Shown here piece by piece: positions 4,758 through 7,114 of a stretch of DNA of 7,114 nucleotides; position 1 is the first letter of the stretch, and each line of letters begins with the position of its first letter. The stretch spans positions 1-7,114 of the forward strand of contig JAEZTD010000006.1 of the NCBI GenBank assembly GCA_023443705.1, in the 5' to 3' direction. This DNA is from Bacillota bacterium. GTDB taxonomy: Bacteria; Bacillota; Clostridia; Christensenellales; Aristaeellaceae. Position numbers and translations under genes: made by a program. The notes under the pieces were generated by a model. The model did no database searches and was not told the DNA's origin. It saw nothing but the letters and a program-made list of their open reading frames with translations.

Positions 4758-5270
4758 TTACTCGTCGTCTTTTTCACCGATCATGCCAAAAATGAACGGG
4801 AGCACCTGCCCCGGTTCGATACTGAGCACATGGGCAAATTCGTCGTACAGGCGTTTCTCCGCATCCTTCATCAGCCGCTCGTCCGCCGATGACAGCTTCC
4901 GACGGCCCTCTTTCATCTCCCGGTCGCGCTGGTAGAGCGTCTTAATAACGCGCACGATCTCCCGCCGATCTCCCCCGGCGATGATCTCGCCGTATAGGAC
5001 GCGGCGGCGCGCGTCGTCCTCAATCCAGTTGGTCTCCTCATCGGGGATGGACCGGATCAGCGCCATCACCTCGTCCAACGACAGAATCCGCTGCATTCGC
5101 CCCACCAACGCCGGATTGTCCGTCGGAACATAAATTGTGCTGCTCTCCAGATACACCGGCTTGAGCACATAGTACTCCTGCGGCCTGCCGCCCAGCGTCC
5201 GCGTGACCATGTCGGATACAAGGCAGATACCATCCACGCCGTAAAGCACCACGTCGTTTACGCAAATCAT
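4758..5270 (-). CDS. CarD/CdnL-family RNA polymerase-binding transcriptional regulator
   Basis: A protein of 170 residues, close to the usual length. CarD proteins bind the RNA polymerase beta subunit and stabilise open promoter complexes. Residues 1-55 are the Tudor-like CarD_CdnL_TRCF domain (DVVLYGVDGICLVSDM at 6-21, then YYVLKPVY and STIYVPTDN at 33-52). Residues about 57-165 are the helical DNA-binding domain, with NWIEDDARRR at 81-90 (W82 matches the conserved minor-groove Trp of CarD), GGDRREIVRVIKTLYQRDRE at 99-118, and KLSSADERLMKDAEKRLYDE at 125-144. The end is acidic (EKDDE). The ATG at 5268-5270 follows a purine-rich GGAGGGAGGGAAAGAG leader. The promoter is at 5320-5349. It is divergent from the MATE gene, and an apparently degraded gene follows downstream. 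Whether it is a global or a specialised regulator cannot be told from sequence; clostridia may carry several paralogues. Confidence 0.92.
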   Translation of the reverse strand: MICVNDVVLYGVDGICLVSDMVTRTLGGRPQEYYVLKPVYLESSTIYVPTDNPALVGRMQRILSLDEVMALIRSIPDEETNWIEDDARRRVLYGEIIAGGDRREIVRVIKTLYQRDREMKEGRRKLSSADERLMKDAEKRLYDEFAHVLSIEPGQVLPFIFGMIGEKDDE

Positions 5271-5319
5271 CTCTTTCCCTCCCTCCGAACCGGTTGGCCC
5301 ACGAAGGACCCATACTTTT

Positions 5320-5349
5320 AGTATACCAGATTTTCTGTGAAAATGTCAT
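5320..5349 (-). promoter_or_regulatory. Promoter of the CarD-family gene
   Basis: Read leftward: ATGACA (5349-5344), an 18-nt spacer, TATACT (5325-5320) preceded by TGG, an extended -10. The start point would fall near 5313, leaving a leader of about 43 nt before the ATG at 5270. Confidence 0.7.
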
Positions 5350-5541
5350 AGTGAAATTCTCAAAAGTCTTAGCGCTGTGCTGTTGTAAAAAAGTGCGCCG
5401 CCTATGAAAGCGCGCGCAACAAGTGATCCTGGGCAGCGGGCGGCCAGTGGAGCGCCAACCAGGCGGGCCTTTCTCGCATGCGCCGCGCTTGGATGCGTTT
5501 CATACCATGCCAGGTTTCCCCGTTTACAGCCCCCCGGAGGG

Positions 5542-5571
5542 TTTCCACAGCTGCGACTTATATGGTATAAT
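5542..5571 (+). promoter_or_regulatory. Promoter of the MATE exporter gene
   Basis: The -10 box TATAAT (5566-5571) is perfect and preceded by TGG (5563-5565), an extended -10. The -35 region is weak (TTTCCA, 5542-5547, 18-nt spacer), as is common with extended -10 promoters. The start would be near 5578, with a leader of about 41 nt carrying the strong ribosome binding site AAGGAGG (5606-5612). About 190 bases between this promoter and the divergent CarD promoter hold no convincing gene. Confidence 0.72.
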
Positions 5572-5618
5572 GATTCAATAGCGCTTTTTGAGCCCAGCCC
5601 AAATGAAGGAGGTTCCCC

Positions 5619-7037
5619 ATGAATACCCTGACACGCCTTCGCCGGACCTTTGTCGGCGACCGCGCCTTCTACAAGATCGCACTATCCATCGCAATTCCGG
5701 TCATCATCCAGAACAGCGTTTCAAACTTCGTGAACCTCCTGGACAACGTGATGGTGGGACAGGTGGGCACGGCCGAGATGTCGGGCGTCGCCATCGCAAA
5801 CCAGCTTCTGTTCGTCTTCAACCTGTGCGTGTTCGGCGGGCTCTCCGGCCCCAGCATTTTTGGCGCGCAGTTCTACGGCGCGGGAGACATGGAGGGGCTG
5901 AAGAACACCTTTCGCATCAAGCTGTGGATCTCTCTGTCGATCCTCGTTCTCTCAATCGCCACCTTCCTCGGCTGGGGCGACCAGCTGATCTCGACCTACC
6001 TGACCGGCAGCGGCGAAGCGGCAGACGCGGCGCTGATGTTTGCAAGCGCAAAGGAGTACCTTTTCATCATGCTCCTCGGCCTTCTTCCGTTTTCGCTGGC
6101 GCAGGCCTACTCGGGCACCCTCCGGGAGACCGGCGAAACGGTGCTGCCGATGAAGGCCAGCATCGCGGCGGTTCTGACAAACCTCGTGGGCAACTGGATT
6201 CTGATTTACGGCCATTTCGGCGCCCCGGCACTGGGCGTCGCCGGCGCCGCGATCGCGACGGTCATTGCCCGCTTCGTGGAGCTCGCCATCATCTTCTACG
6301 GCATCCGCAAAAACCCGAAATTCTCGTTCCTGCGCGGCGCGTACCGGACGCTGAAGGTTCCGGCGGCGCTTTTCAGATCCGTCATGCGCAAGGGCATGCC
6401 GCTGCTCGTCAACGAAGCGCTGTGGTCGGTGGGCATGGCCATGCTGATGCAGATCTACTCCGTTCGGGGGCTGATGGTTCTGGCGGGGCTCAACATCGCC
6501 AGCACCGTGAACAACCTCTTCAACGTGGTGTTCATCTCGATGGGCAACGCGGTGGCTGTGATCGTGGGCCAATCGCTGGGCGCTAACGACATGGAAAAAG
6601 CCCGCAGAGACGCGTGGAGGCTGCTGGCTTTCAGCTTCGGCTTATGCGTCGGCGTCGGCGGGATTCTGGCCGCACTTTCCCCGGTGCTGCCGCTGATCTA
6701 CCCGGCGGAGGCGGAGGTGCATGCGCTGGCGACCGTATTCATCCTGACGGGCGCTTGTTTCATGCCCATCTATGCCCTCACCCACTGCACCTATTTTACG
6801 CTTCGAGCGGGTGGTTCCACCATCGTCACGTTCCTGTTTGACAGCGCGTTCACCTGGGGCGTCAACATCCCCTTTGCGCTCCTTCTGGTTTACAAGACGA
6901 ACCTGCCCATGATGGCGCTGTACCCTGTGTGCCAGTCCATCGACCTTCTGAAGTGCGGCATTGGGGTGTTCCTGGTCGGGAAGGGCGTGTGGATCCGCAA
7001 CATCGTCACCGCCCCCGAGGTCGAAACCGCAGGGTGA
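5619..7037 (+). CDS. MATE-family multidrug/solute efflux transporter
   Basis: An integral membrane protein of 472 residues with about 12 hydrophobic segments, the normal MATE size. Such exporters expel cationic drugs or metabolites using a Na+ or H+ gradient. The N-terminal bundle carries VNLLDNVMVGQVG (38-50), GTLRETGETVLPM (166-178), and GNWILIYG with GAPALGVAGAAIATVIAR (191-218), all typical of the family. The C-terminal bundle starts around KGMPLLVNEALWSVG (258-272) and carries GNAVAVIVGQSLGANDMEKA (309-328), the counterpart of the loop after TM2 in the first half. The start is set by AAGGAGG 6 nt upstream of the ATG. It is transcribed alone from its own promoter and closed by a terminator at 7081-7110. 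The substrate cannot be predicted; no dedicated regulator adjoins it, the CarD-family gene being divergent. It appears intact. Confidence 0.93.
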   Translation: MNTLTRLRRTFVGDRAFYKIALSIAIPVIIQNSVSNFVNLLDNVMVGQVGTAEMSGVAIANQLLFVFNLCVFGGLSGPSIFGAQFYGAGDMEGLKNTFRIKLWISLSILVLSIATFLGWGDQLISTYLTGSGEAADAALMFASAKEYLFIMLLGLLPFSLAQAYSGTLRETGETVLPMKASIAAVLTNLVGNWILIYGHFGAPALGVAGAAIATVIARFVELAIIFYGIRKNPKFSFLRGAYRTLKVPAALFRSVMRKGMPLLVNEALWSVGMAMLMQIYSVRGLMVLAGLNIASTVNNLFNVVFISMGNAVAVIVGQSLGANDMEKARRDAWRLLAFSFGLCVGVGGILAALSPVLPLIYPAEAEVHALATVFILTGACFMPIYALTHCTYFTLRAGGSTIVTFLFDSAFTWGVNIPFALLLVYKTNLPMMALYPVCQSIDLLKCGIGVFLVGKGVWIRNIVTAPEVETAG

Positions 7038-7080
7038 GGCGCACGGGCCGATTCCACCGCAGCATCTTTTGAACGCATGA

Positions 7081-7110
7081 AGGCCCTGTTCCCGTGCGGG
7101 AACAGGGCTT
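7081..7110 (+). terminator. Intrinsic terminator of the MATE gene
   Basis: GCCCTGTTCCCG (7083-7094) and CGGGAACAGGGC (7097-7108) form a 12-bp stem (11 bp with a realistic 4-nt loop), preceded by AAG and followed by TTAAGT. It lies about 45 bases after the MATE stop codon. The U-tract is short, as at the 4082-4109 hairpin, which has the same AAGGCCC start and CTT(T)AAG end. Confidence 0.72.
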
Positions 7111-7114
7111 AAGT

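Noticed and set aside
5404..5622. Plus-strand open frame of 72 codons between the CarD and MATE genes
   Set aside because: No ribosome binding site, and it spans the MATE promoter and leader; the Ala/Cys-rich middle resembles a signal sequence only superficially.
5952..6572. Antisense open frame of 206 codons within the MATE gene
   Set aside because: His/Arg/Asp-rich composition typical of an antisense shadow; the sense frame encodes clear membrane helices.
5588..6586. Open frame of 332 codons overlapping the MATE gene on the same strand
   Set aside because: Arg/Gly/Pro/His-rich shadow of the MATE frame, with no domain and with the strong AAGGAGG positioned for the MATE start instead.

Overview
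The window looks like a chromosomal segment of a GC-rich anaerobic member of the Bacillota (Clostridia-like). The basis is strong AGGAGG-type ribosome binding sites, sigma-A style promoters, a CarD-family regulator, a MarR regulator, a MATE exporter and a Sec-exported flavinylated reductase of a kind common in gut Firmicutes. The species cannot be named from the sequence. There is no CRISPR array, insertion sequence, phage gene, tRNA or rRNA.

Layout, left to right. A secreted protein with a valine-rich repeat-like body runs off the left edge on the minus strand (1-472). It is preceded, in the same frame and separated only by a stop codon, by a very short coding-looking stretch (473-550). About 570 bases without a convincing gene follow; they hold a leftward terminator-like hairpin (844-878). 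A good promoter (1046-1074) then drives the main gene (1125-2846), a 573-residue exported flavoprotein with an FMN-binding domain and a fumarate-reductase/ketosteroid-dehydrogenase-type FAD domain. Three back-to-back hairpins (2864-2976) close this gene and also lie downstream of the convergent MarR gene (3078-3521, minus). A 78-residue orphan gene (3597-3833, minus) lies just upstream of MarR and may be co-transcribed with it.

From 3834 to 4757 no intact gene of ordinary size is visible. The stretch contains an apparently degraded coding region on the minus strand (4288-4727), a perfect consensus promoter pointing left (4411-4439) and a strong GC-rich hairpin terminator (4082-4109). Promoter plus terminator could delimit a roughly 320-nt RNA, or serve a short 51-residue reading frame. 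A CarD-family RNA-polymerase-binding regulator (4758-5270, minus) and a MATE exporter (5619-7037, plus) are transcribed divergently from well-formed promoters. A terminator after the exporter ends the window.

How the genes may work together: the reductase is probably an extracytoplasmic terminal reductase, with FMN and FAD cofactors, for an unidentified enone or other activated alkene. It lacks the canonical fumarate-reductase residues and carries a Y-P-x-x-G-T-S-I motif like the one around the catalytic tyrosine of ketosteroid dehydrogenases. The MarR regulator is a plausible small-molecule sensor for its neighbours or for itself, but nothing in the sequence proves a target. The right-hand CarD/MATE pair looks like ordinary housekeeping and export functions.
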